A stretch of 64,000 nt of DNA, from the NCBI GenBank assembly GCA_033032175.1, contig CM065325.1, forward strand, positions 28,930 to 92,929. The letters are read 5' to 3'. Shown here one piece after another: positions 58,501 through 62,982 of this stretch. How positions within the stretch are numbered: position 1 is the stretch's first letter; each line of letters begins with the position of its first letter. Made by a program: the position numbers and the translations under genes. The notes under the pieces are model-generated. The model worked only from the letters and a program-made list of their open reading frames with translations. It had not been told where the DNA came from and did no database searches. The stretch comes from Saturnia japonica (taxonomy: Eukaryota > Arthropoda > Insecta > Lepidoptera > Saturniidae).

Positions 58501-61500
58501 TAAAGAACACTAGCTGTGCCTCACGGTTTTCCCAGTGTTAATTTTATACGACAAACATCGCCAACGCACCCGTATAGACAATTTTTTATACTTTGTGTAA
58601 AACTATCGACATTTTTATGAAGAATAAATTAACTTTTCAAATTATAATATAGCCCATGTTACTCGCTGATAGGTCCAGTAGTCTTTGAGTTTATCCATTA
58701 CAAACAAACGAAAAATTAAATCTTTCCTTTTTATAATATTAGTGTAGAAAAGCGGTCAATTCAATCAATATACAGCATGAGACATCGCTAATCACTAAAG
58801 AAGAAATTCCACAAATTTAATATCCTAACTTTGTATCATCCTTGCATTTTGCATTACATTGTGATGTCAAGCAAGATTTTGTCAATTGTCAGCACAATGC
58901 TATTACCATATTCGAAAAAGTTCGTGCGCTACCCTCCAATGTAAGAGACGTTGGCGGAGACGAGGTAGCACGACATTACGTCACTACAATACACTAAAGT
59001 AAACAGTATTTTGTCTCGGCAGTATTCTTGAAATAATTACCTACAGCCGCTCAGTAGACAAACACGCACTAGGGCTGCCCTCTGACTCTATTTCTTGGGT
59101 TACCTACTTACGTATTTGATAATGCTATATTAAAATGTAATTATTATATTTTCAAAATATGTTGTCTACTTTAAATTTTGTAAGTTTTAATTTAAATTTT
59201 TTCTTTTGTAAAAAATTATAAAAACAATTTTGAATTGTAAGAAGTAGGCAATATAATATTTCGTCATTAGTTATAAATTGCGTTTTGACAGTTTATATGA
59301 AGACATTATACTGTTTACTTCAGTGTACTGTGTTTGTTGATTGTTGACGTCTATTGTACTTCGTCCCCGCCAACGTTTGTCCGAAACATACAACGGTCAC
59401 GCACGAACTTGTACGACTATAGAAGTAGAGATAAATTAGTTGTATATAGTGTTTTGTACTCAGGACCAATAAGTTTTTTTTTAGGTTAGTGTCAGGTTCT
59501 ATAATAAGATCCCGAAGCACATTACTGACTTGCCGGAAAACAAGTTCAAGGACCATGTCAAGCGGGTTTTACTGTTAAAAGTTTATTATAGATGATAATT
59601 ATGTGAATGATAGTGATGTCTGGAAGAGACTCTTTTCTCTCTCTCTCTCTGCATCCACTGAATTATTATTATTGTATTATATTAATACTATTGTACAGTT
59701 GGAAAAAAAAGATAAACCTGATCAAGTTTCTTACCGGTTCTTCTCGATTACTGGGATATATTTTCCGAACCGACAGTAGTATTTTGACGTTCATAAATGC
59801 CTTCTTAGGGTCTAAATTGAATAAATAATATTTTGATTTGATTTGATTTTGACTTAGTTTAGAAATTTACCATCCAAAGGTGCGGTGAGGGCGGTCGTAG
59901 CCAGTCCAAAATCACCGATCTTCACATGATCACTGCGGTCCAAGAATATATTAGCCGGTTTTAAATCACGATGGATCATGCCCTTTTGGTGTACGTGGGC
60001 CAAGCCTTCGACAATCTCACGGAACAGCCTCCAAGCTCTGAAGTGTTCGCTGTACAGGCCATTGTCTATCGCTTGACGTAGTGTGTGTTTCTCACAGAAC
60101 TCCATTTGTATGTACAGGACTTGATTAAGCTGTGGCGGCTCGAGCGTTATAGGAGTATCGGGTAGATCTGTCGATGGGAGAGTGTGGGATTCATCGTTGG
60201 TGTCCTTTTCAAACTCTATGAGTGAGCTAGATTCCTCTTCAGGGCTGGAACTAATGTATAAAAATTTAAATACATTTCGGAGAGTATTTGACGGGATCTT
60301 GGTCTGATATGTTATAATTAGGGTCTCATTTAATTAAAATATTGTACTGCATATTTTTTTAAGATTGTGTTGATTTGATTCTGTTGGCGACCTAAGTAAA
60401 TAAATAAATATGTTGTTTTTACCCGACTGCGAAAAAATGAGGATTATATTCTTCGAGCGTTTGTATGTTTATTTCTTTGACACGCTCTGTAGACTAAAAG
60501 GCTTGATGGATTTTAGTATACGAGACGTTCTTAGATTCGTCTTAATTGTGGGTTTTTTTTAGTAAAGTGGTTTTATTGCAGTCGTGTTTTTTGTTTTCTT
60601 TTTAATAATTTATTTAATTCCTAAACTGCTGTATAAAATGTGTTATAAAATGCACAAAGGATTCTTCAAATCTGATTGGTAGCTTTAGAGCTGAACAAGT
60701 CCTAACAAACAATCTATTGAGCTTTATAATATTACTGCTAGTAACATAACTAGTAACAATAGTAATGTAGGGTCTAGCTATAATAAGGTCTAACTAGTAA
60801 TATGGGGTCTAGCTATAATAGGGTCTAGCTAGTAATATGCGTCCACACGAGTTTCTTACGCAGTAATTATTTTCATCCCATAATTTTATTTTTACTCATA
60901 TTTTTAACAATTCATACTGTCTAATCAATTGAAAAATGACATATTATACTTCGCGTGTACAGAATTTCAACAAAATCTTTTACTACTATTTTTTAGGATG
61001 TTTAAATGTATTGTTGATGATTCTTGTAGTCTATCAATTATGGAATGACGTATACCTCCCGTCTACAAAATTAGATCTGAATCGGATTTGGGAATTGTTG
61101 TGATTGTTAATTTTTTTTGCAATTTCTTATACTTCCCGTGTACAGAATTTCAACAAAATCTTTTACTACTATTTTTTAGGATGTCTAAATGTATTGTTGA
61201 TGATTCTTGTAGTCTATCAATTATGGAATGACGTATACCTCCCGTCTACAAAATTAGATCTGAATCGGATTTGTGAATTGTTGTGATTGTTGAATTTTTT
61301 TGCGATTTCTTATACTTCCCGTGTACAAAATTTCACAAGAATAGGTCAAGCCGTTTTTGAGTTAAATCCGGACATACAAACAGACAGACAGAGGATTTTT
61401 TTTAGGGGTGTATTCGTATCGTTCATATAGTATGCCTATCGAGAAAATTGGAAAACATATTTAAGGTACAGGCATAACAACAAATTTCTGATTATAGATA

Positions 61501-62982
61501 AGTAACGATATTATCATACCCCATTGTGGTGGACCATGGATCCGGTTCATTGTCATCATCTTCGTTATCTGAAGATGAGTCAATCTTCTGCACCGGTGCT
61601 TCGGGAAGCGACCAATCAGCCTTGACCCCCGGCCCCAACTTAGCTACGACACACTCGAGACTATCCCCGGGTCTCCTCGACGTTGGGTTACTGGTCACGG
61701 TCATGAGGCTGCTTTTATCATCACGGTTATCGTACGACATATGTATGGACTCGATCCACGCATTGTAGTAGCGAACTACATTTTCATGATTCAACAAGGA
61801 TAACAATGTCACTTCCCGAGTTATTTTCTTATTCAGTTTAACACTCTTAGGGTTCAGTTTGATACTTTTTATCGCGTAGAAACCGCCATCTAGTTTGTTC
61901 TTGACCTGGAATTTATTATTATTATTAAAATTGTGAGAGTTAATAATGTGTTTAAAAGTTTTAGTAAAATGATTTCATAACATTGGTCTATTGATTAAAA
62001 AAAACCTAATACAATGCAAATCTGGGAAAAACCAATGTCAATTTAACCTTGACAAATTTATATTTTTTTGTCTGGGAGTCACGTGATTGAAAACACGAAT
62101 CACAAAACATGACATCATCGATAAATAAAATAATAATACAATTAAGGTTAAGAAAATTTTAGTGAAAAGTTGACACGTGGTTACATGACCATAATGCCGC
62201 GTTTTTATTGCATATTTATACGTACAAAAATATAGTCGTTTTAAAGGTGAAATCGTAAATTAAAAGCGAACTAAAAAGTTCTCTATAACTGATCTGTGTC
62301 ATAAAGTGAAACTGTGGAACCATCTCCTGGCTAGTGTGTTCTCGCCTTCTTACGACATCGGGTGCTTAAGCGTAACGTGAAGACACCGTTGTATTGTACC
62401 TACTGTGCTTAACTTCAGGGACAGTAACGTAAATCTAGGTGGAAATTTTTTGGGACGGAATAAAAAGCTACTTTCTCAAAGGAATCTTGTAATTGGTGGA
62501 CAGGTGGATACCATTATTTTTCGTCTGTACTTGTTTATGCATTATATTATTATGAAGTATAAAAATAACACACACACACACACACACACAAGTTAGCCTA
62601 AAAAAGTGCACACGGCTGGAAGTCCCAAACGCATACCAAAACATTAATAATTTCAAGAGGGTTTAGATAGTTTAGAGGGATTCTGGGTTAGGTTCAGGGG
62701 GAAAACAAGACAGCCAACAGGCAACAAATTTACTGAAAGTTTTTCTACCTGTAAAATTTGTAACAAAATCAGGACTGATTGCCTTGATAGACCACCCAAA
62801 TATTTTTTCTAATCATGCAAATAAAATTATGTATTATTATTCAAATTGACGAAACATACCTTCAGAACGTCACCGAATGCGCCTTTACCAAGCCGCTCGA
62901 GTACTTCAAACTCGTCGTTAAGCCGCGAATGCCCGTTTATAGACAGTGTGGATTGTTGTATTTTTTTTACTGTATCATCATC
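34415..62982 (-). CDS. GCN2 eIF2-alpha kinase (EIF2AK4), kinase to C-terminus, 17 exons
   Basis: Seventeen minus-strand exons with GT-AG borders and matching phases give 1060 residues and TGA at 34415-34417; human GCN2 has about the same length from its kinase domain on. The enzyme phosphorylates eIF2-alpha when ribosomes stall or uncharged tRNA builds up. Counting from 62982 as residue 1: glycine loop GKGAFGDV (32-39), Lys54 in YAIK, an acidic insert (about 100-210), HRDLKPAN (263-270), DFG (283-285), activation segment LTGQVGTALY with Thr309 and Thr314, APE (319-321). Then comes a HisRS-like domain (about 465-810, with HGAIEFAPPLF and SIAxEK-like SLERMAAIL) and a C-terminal domain. The RWD and pseudokinase exons lie outside the window. 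Introns are loaded with transposons, but no exon is broken. Confidence 0.95.
34563..35511 (-). other. GCN2 intron, mostly without recognised elements
   Basis: AT-rich. A repeat resembling the 24195-24610 Helitron (GTAAACTACGCAACGG..., TTACGCAGGCTAACCC) can be traced loosely at 34900-35290. Confidence 0.35.
35512..35730 (-). mobile_element. tRNA-derived SINE, inverted copy
   Basis: On the minus strand it matches the SINE at 26632-26906: CCCGATTAATGGCAATAGG, then ACATACCCGGCGAACTGTGG, then CTCTGCCTAAC. The B-box side is decayed. Confidence 0.65.
35808..35983 (-). CDS. GCN2 exon: C-terminal dimerisation/ribosome-binding region
   Basis: Codes INTQIISILTGLGLQTSRV then HVVALDCEANCVRLLAAHL. A strong T-rich tract and GTTTCAG precede it; the donor is GTCAGT in phase 2. 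The frame was found from the expected length and phase; a longer frame on the same strand at this site is a shadow. Confidence 0.85.
36172..36529 (+). mobile_element. Non-autonomous Helitron, 'GCGACCGCTAG' family
   Basis: Starts TCTATATATTAATACGTGAA and ends TCGATCACTGGGCGACCGCT then AG and T. The near-end hairpin and CTAG-T are Helitron features. Lies in a GCN2 intron. Confidence 0.75.
36704..36963 (-). mobile_element. Non-autonomous Helitron, minus copy
   Basis: On the minus strand it ends GCGAACCGGGACGGTTTGCT then AG plus T. The hairpin with CTAG-T again marks a Helitron 3' end; the family differs from the neighbouring one. Confidence 0.6.
36964..37730 (-). other. GCN2 intron, no firm element
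   Basis: AT-rich. A palindrome-like pair ATGATTACATTAGTATATC / GATGATGTAAATCAT near 37100-37690 suggests a decayed MITE, and AACCAGTT/AACTGGTT motifs recur inside (37180-37540), but no ends are clear. Confidence 0.3.
37731..37852 (-). CDS. GCN2 exon: C-terminal part
   Basis: Codes TEKYNCPTTTVTFITATDKM and RHCENQ. Acceptor GTTCAG, donor GTCAGT, phase 0 out. Confidence 0.9.
37976..38620 (+). mobile_element. Long-TIR MITE, copy B (right end truncated)
   Basis: Left end AGTTCGTGCGCGACCG with CAGACGTTGGCGGGAACG; the right part reads CTACCTCGTCCCCGCCAACG, the inverted form, and stops where the SINE at 38621 begins. The inside matches 58919-59410 inverted (for example ACGTAAGTAGGTAACCCAAG). No ORF. 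Confidence 0.7.
38621..38822 (-). mobile_element. tRNA-derived SINE
   Basis: Minus strand: AATGATGGCTAAATGG (A-box-like) and GAGATCGAATCTC (B-box-like), then the body shared with 19446-19680 and 28420-28672. Confidence 0.6.
38917..39005 (-). CDS. GCN2 exon: C-terminal part
   Basis: Codes RIIREQKVPYVEVIDFIKQK then ISTDITRCTEG. Acceptor TTTTCAG, donor GTATTA, phases 2 in and 1 out. Confidence 0.9.
39291..40499 (-). mobile_element. Mariner (irritans-like), decayed full-length copy
   Basis: Both ends carry ACCTATGAAATTGCCGTT (left, plus strand; right, inverted, one mismatch just inside). The outer few bases differ between ends. It is antisense-free: its transposase runs in the same direction as GCN2, within a GCN2 intron. 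Confidence 0.75.
39360..40310 (-). pseudogene. Irritans-type mariner transposase, broken
   Basis: Starting near 40310 the minus strand codes a normal start (MDTLKNRVIMEYEYRRGSNA), then RQIGKVKKFDKWVLHEL, RIVTCDEKWILFDN with the first catalytic Asp, LLHDNARPHTA with the second, and YSPELAPTDYYFF with the third; spacing of the last two is 34 residues (DD34D). A deletion after the N-terminal 40 residues, a stop after RKRSAS and a frame change before VVFLPNG break it. Confidence 0.85.
40786..42722 (+). mobile_element. LINE (CR1/Jockey group), 5'-truncated
   Basis: Starts abruptly in the endonuclease-RT linker region after an (ATT)n run, holds most of the reverse transcriptase, and ends with an AAATAAATAAAT tail at about 42708-42721. 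5' truncation and a short-motif tail fit target-primed insertion. It lies in a GCN2 intron, opposite in direction to GCN2. Confidence 0.8.
40850..42554 (+). pseudogene. LINE reverse transcriptase, broken
   Basis: Segments in order: KAPGLDKI and NYRPITLLSSLDKIVEK, ALFIDFSRAFDTLDH (first catalytic Asp), THGTAQGSVCGPLHFL, FQFADDTCILIS (the FADD catalytic pair), LGLVIDDKFNW, then a C-terminal region to TGA at 42552. It is broken by one extra T near 41382, TAG at 41523 and TAA at 41819; the catalytic aspartates remain. It copies element RNA at the target site in working relatives. Confidence 0.88.
43059..43272 (-). CDS. GCN2 exon: anticodon-binding-like part
   Basis: Codes VIYVCVSGAVGIGKEGVAAE and ELWASGHSACAWPAHPREAL. 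The acceptor GTCGCCAG just after TTTATAG is the one that keeps phase 1. Locally GC-rich, unlike the introns around it. Confidence 0.92.
43640..43767 (+). repeat. Dispersed repeat 'TTTTACCCGACTGCG', left half
   Basis: Reads TTTTACCCGACTGCGAAAAA, TTTCTTTGGCACGCTCTGCA and TATTGATTTTA, then is cut by the Gypsy element; the right half resumes at 47401 (GATTTTAGTATACGAGG). Uncut relatives: 60418-60560 and, inverted, 52660-52790. Confidence 0.6.
43769..43914 (+). repeat. 5' LTR
   Basis: TGTGAGTAGGTAACATCACT at the start, ACAGACCAAAACA at the end (TG...CA). AATAAA motifs inside. Confidence 0.9.
43991..44440 (+). pseudogene. Gypsy gag, truncated and frameshifted
   Basis: From ATG 43991 the frame reads MSDENQKPKKLSGM, then WKKWVQSFKFNLRASGLDEE and YDELIRLFQDHFAPKANLTY, a typical retrotransposon capsid region. 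A one-base shift at about 44338 creates TAG; the correct register continues LDDFACTLKLRSQ for about 35 codons to 44440. The nucleocapsid zinc knuckle and the protease are absent: pol sequence begins directly after. Confidence 0.85.
44429..46969 (+). CDS. Gypsy pol: reverse transcriptase, RNase H, integrase (RT motif A changed)
   Basis: An uninterrupted frame of about 846 codons; no ATG start of its own is evident, so it was probably made as a fusion with gag. Reverse transcriptase: LRVCLDPRNLN, then FYFTLNASSGFW, where the catalytic Asp of motif A is Asn (residue 122, codon AAT at 44792), then AVYSDDILVSG. RNase H: LQSDASKSAVGAVL, IEKELYSI, ETDHAPL, ADTLSRA. Integrase: HSGHLGIERS with a C-x2-C partner (CHICLSH), VGVDFMDY, FSDNGPPFN and NGLVESAVKICK supply the D, D, E residues. 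The protease and the zinc knuckle are missing. The frame is otherwise well kept, as expected for a young copy. Confidence 0.88.
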   Translation: MTCIKNNSVFTGLGCLPGECHISTNPEVQPKVDALRKVPFALHHRLQQELEKMEKMDVITKVTEPTEWVSSLILIEKKNGQLRVCLDPRNLNQAIKRTHYPIPSVDVVHAKVAGAKFYFTLNASSGFWMCKLSEKSSYLTTFNTPFGRYRFKRLPYGVSCAPEYFHRIMTEMFGDIPGVAVYSDDILVSGQTLPEHNERLNIVFKRAKEYNVKFNKEKCSFNKESIKYLGHIFSADGITADPDKVRAVKEMPFPTCLKDLQRFLGILNYLSLFIKNMAGETEILRQLLKKSTDWQWTANHETTFCHLKQLICQVPVLSHFNIHDPIVLQSDASKSAVGAVLLQNQHPVYYASKTLTDTQQKTAQIEKELYSIVFACIKFHQFIYGQTVTVETDHAPLITLFKKPLFEVPTRLQRIMLKIQLYSLNVVYKKGSHMYIADTLSRAALSETSSDELDDDVIVHVNLLIKSLPVSSERLQWLIRGTNEDKSLGILKTYCKEGWPSSKTQIHKDLQEYWQYRFDLHTEHDLIFRSNSIVIPKKLRPEILKIIHSGHLGIERSKAFARGHVFWPFMSTDIKNIVQSCHICLSHRSSNAPEPLLPHDVTLLPWEKVGVDFMDYKSKKYIVVQDYYSNYIELMAVASTNAKTVIVCLKSIFSRHGIPVELFSDNGPPFNSAEFKNFMWDWGIHHNTSSPYIPRSNGLVESAVKICKRFLTKSEESGTDPYLALLQFRNTPRGNLPSPAQLLMSRSLRTQLPTVTKNLIPRTVKFQEYVKIKEESKNKMKDYYDRKTKSLPELQEGDEVYFKKMPDTPWITGTVRSKCDQPRSYIVEGSDGFIMVSQDIRLQKAY
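47255..47400 (+). repeat. 3' LTR
   Basis: Identical to the left LTR over all 146 bases by eye. Confidence 0.9.
47780..47949 (-). CDS. GCN2 exon: end of HisRS-like domain
   Basis: Codes RYDALVEEFWK and SVGFSMSLERMAAILKK. Donor GTACCA is less usual but keeps the frame. The Gypsy element at 43769-47400 lies in the intron after this exon. Confidence 0.92.
47950..48552 (-). other. GCN2 intron, no recognised element
   Basis: AT-rich; the short frames here have no domain. Confidence 0.35.
48553..48906 (+). mobile_element. Non-autonomous Helitron, 'GCGACCGCTAG' family
   Basis: Starts AATTAATACTTGAATC, contains AAGCGTATTGCGTGCACGG and ATTGACATTGTCACTCAATG, ends ATTGGGCGAACGCTAG and T. Confidence 0.7.
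49150..49310 (+). repeat. Widespread lepidopteran GC-rich repeat
   Basis: Contains AAAACGGGCTGGTGGCGCTC, GATCACCGCCGCCCACAAAC and CCAGAGGGCTCGCAGATGCG, the order of a repeat I know from many moth and butterfly loci. It supports the order assignment. A minus-strand frame over it (49059-49322) is a shadow. Confidence 0.55.
49408..49550 (-). CDS. GCN2 exon: HisRS-like domain
   Basis: Codes CPITVAPFLAYNATQHSGMF and DLIAAGGR, the counterpart of the synthetase segment before the last motif. Acceptor ATTCCAG, donor GTAAAC. Confidence 0.94.
50615..50895 (-). repeat. TTGATTTG-tailed repeat, inverted full copy
   Basis: On the minus strand: GGGTGGATCATTATGTGAAT, GATCAAGTTTCTTACCGGTT, CCGAACCGGCAGTAGTG and TTGAATAAAGATTATTTTGG at the end. 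It matches 59457-59850 and the split copy at 7140-9095. Confidence 0.6.
51025..51265 (+). repeat. Dispersed repeat, 'ACTTCAACAAAAGAC' family
   Basis: Reads TTTTTAACAAAAAAGAAAAT, GAAGTTGAAGGTCCGATGCC and AATCATCTAAATCG. It faces an inverted partial copy at 51485-51605. Confidence 0.5.
51485..51605 (-). repeat. Dispersed repeat, 'ACTTCAACAAAAGAC' family, inverted partial
   Basis: Plus strand: ACTCAATTCGAATGA, TATGAACCGATTTAGATGAT and TTGGTATTGGACCTTCAACG, the inverted form of the copy at 51025. Confidence 0.45.
51684..51907 (-). CDS. GCN2 exon: HisRS-like domain
   Basis: Codes ITSLQLQTHLISLCITN and SHTVSRAVLELETVCKNAKA. Acceptor CTTGTAG, donor GTAAGT, phase 0 out. Repeats of the ACTTCAACAAAAGAC family sit just beyond it in the next intron. 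Confidence 0.93.
52660..52790 (-). repeat. Dispersed repeat 'TTTTACCCGACTGCG', inverted
   Basis: Minus strand: TTTTACCCGACTGCGGAAAA, then TTTCGAGCATATCTATG, CGAGGCGACG and GGGAGTGACATGGGC. It shows how the two halves around the Gypsy element belong together. Confidence 0.5.
52853..53032 (-). CDS. GCN2 exon: HisRS-like domain
   Basis: Codes ESLWSDSELLVVAYRAATAC and LNHTELIRSLLQICGVP. Acceptor ATTACAG, donor GTAAGT, phase 1 out. Confidence 0.94.
53100..53470 (+). pseudogene. LINE reverse-transcriptase C-terminal remnant
   Basis: Across frames with several stops the plus strand reads NMLGVKLSDGIRNSVIRE, EKGMLTWFGHVERTN and KQIYEATVDGSVEDGSWKEF, a segment found after the polymerase in insect endonuclease-reverse-transcriptase elements. 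It lies in a GCN2 intron, antisense, and is old. Confidence 0.55.
53943..54076 (-). CDS. GCN2 exon: HisRS-like domain
   Basis: Codes TGVKYMRRYVVDRVYREK and FHPREIIECSFDIVTP, matching the fold after the previous exon. Acceptor TTTATAG, donor GTATGC, phase 1 out. Confidence 0.94.
54271..54422 (-). CDS. GCN2 exon: HisRS-like domain, motif-1 region
   Basis: Codes IFRSHGAIEFAPPLFIPRA and HLPHDLRLPFAR. Acceptor ATTTTAG, donor GTAACG, phase 2 out. Confidence 0.94.
54423..55002 (-). other. GCN2 intron, no recognised element
   Basis: AT-rich intron sequence with no element ends. Confidence 0.35.
55003..55267 (-). CDS. GCN2 exon: kinase end and link to HisRS-like domain
   Basis: Starts RWLLNHEPSLRPTCAEIL, the kinase's last conserved helix, and runs into TKPMEVLAAIKDSVVK at the start of the HisRS-like part. 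Donor GTATGT. Confidence 0.94.
55993..56225 (-). CDS. GCN2 exon: kinase C-lobe
   Basis: Starts VGTALYVAPEVLQ (second regulatory Thr and APE motif), then YNQIADIYSLGIILFEMF. Donor GTATGT, phase 2 out. Confidence 0.95.
56840..56883 (-). CDS. GCN2 micro-exon: activation segment
   Basis: Only 44 bp, coding EKIKHEEVGGSLTGQ. It holds the first regulatory threonine. Phases 1 in and 0 out fit both neighbours exactly. Confidence 0.9.
56945..57235 (-). mobile_element. MITE of the 33488-34030 family, inverted partial
   Basis: Minus strand: ATGGCGTTCGATCAATTCGA, TTTGGTCTACTCTAGTTTAA, GCGACGTAACAAATTACG and ATGAATGTAGTATAATAGTC. One end is kept, the other is lost. Confidence 0.5.
58015..58205 (-). repeat. 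Dispersed repeat, 'ACTTCAACAAAAGAC' family
   Basis: Plus strand starts ACCGACTTCAACAAAAGACG, then CTACTCAATTCGAATG and ATTGGCATTGGGCCTTTAAC: the inverted form of 29045-29280. Confidence 0.55.
58510..58746 (-). mobile_element. Non-autonomous Helitron
   Basis: Same family as 21557-21822: CTAGCTGTGCCTCACGG at the 3' end (minus-strand reading ends ...CACAGCTAG plus T), with TTTTATACGACAAACATCGC inside. Confidence 0.7.
58919..59410. mobile_element. Long-TIR MITE, copy A
   Basis: Ends AGTTCGTGCG and GCACGAACT; inverted similarity extends about 100 bp inwards on both sides (AGACGTTGGCGGAGACGAGG left against CTTCGTCCCCGCCAACGT right; GTAAACAGTATT against its inverse). No ORF. Copy B lies 21 kb away, inverted. 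Confidence 0.7.
59457..59850 (+). repeat. TTGATTTG-tailed repeat, uninterrupted copy
   Basis: Reads AATAAGATCCCGAAGCACAT, GATAATTATGTGAATGATAG, TTTCTTACCGGTTCTTCTCG, TTGACGTTCATAAATGCC and a tail TTTTGATTTGATTTGATTTT. A (TC)n run lies at 59633-59651. Confidence 0.6.
59871..60250 (-). CDS. GCN2 exon: hinge, catalytic loop, DFG
   Basis: Continues the insert (SSPEEESSSLIEFEK), then LYIQMEFCEKHTLRQAI at the hinge, MIHRDLKPANIFL and VKIGDFGLAT. Acceptor ATACATTAG, donor GTAAAT, phase 1 out. Confidence 0.95.
60418..60560 (+). repeat. Dispersed repeat 'TTTTACCCGACTGCG'
   Basis: TTTTACCCGACTGCGAAAAA, TTTGACACGCTCTGTAGAC and GATTTTAGTATACGAGACG. It shows the empty site of the repeat that the Gypsy element interrupts. 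Confidence 0.55.
60955..61325. repeat. Tandem duplication, two copies of 183 bp
   Basis: The block starting GTGTACAGAATTTCAACAAA at 60955 recurs at 61138 with few changes, and a third start (GTGTACAAAATTTCACAAG) lies at 61321, giving a constant 183-bp spacing. It lies in a GCN2 intron and has no coding role. Confidence 0.85.
61520..61905 (-). CDS. GCN2 exon: kinase N-lobe and acidic insert
   Basis: Starts VKNKLDGGFYAIKSIKL with the ATP-anchoring lysine, then LLNHENVVRYYNAW, and an insert rich in Ser, Asp and Glu (SSSDNEDDDNEPDPW). Acceptor TTCCAG, donor GTATGA, ends in phase 2. Confidence 0.94.
62568..62591. repeat. Microsatellite (AC)12
   Basis: Twelve AC units in a GCN2 intron. Confidence 0.95.
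62860..62982 (-). CDS. GCN2 exon: kinase start, glycine-rich loop
   Basis: 41 codons between TTTACAG and GTATGT, phase 0 at both ends. Contains NDEFEVLERLGKGAFGDVLK, the first strand and nucleotide-binding loop of the kinase. Confidence 0.95.

Noticed and set aside
61526..61768. 80-codon plus frame opposite a GCN2 exon
   Set aside because: Antisense shadow of a well-supported kinase exon.
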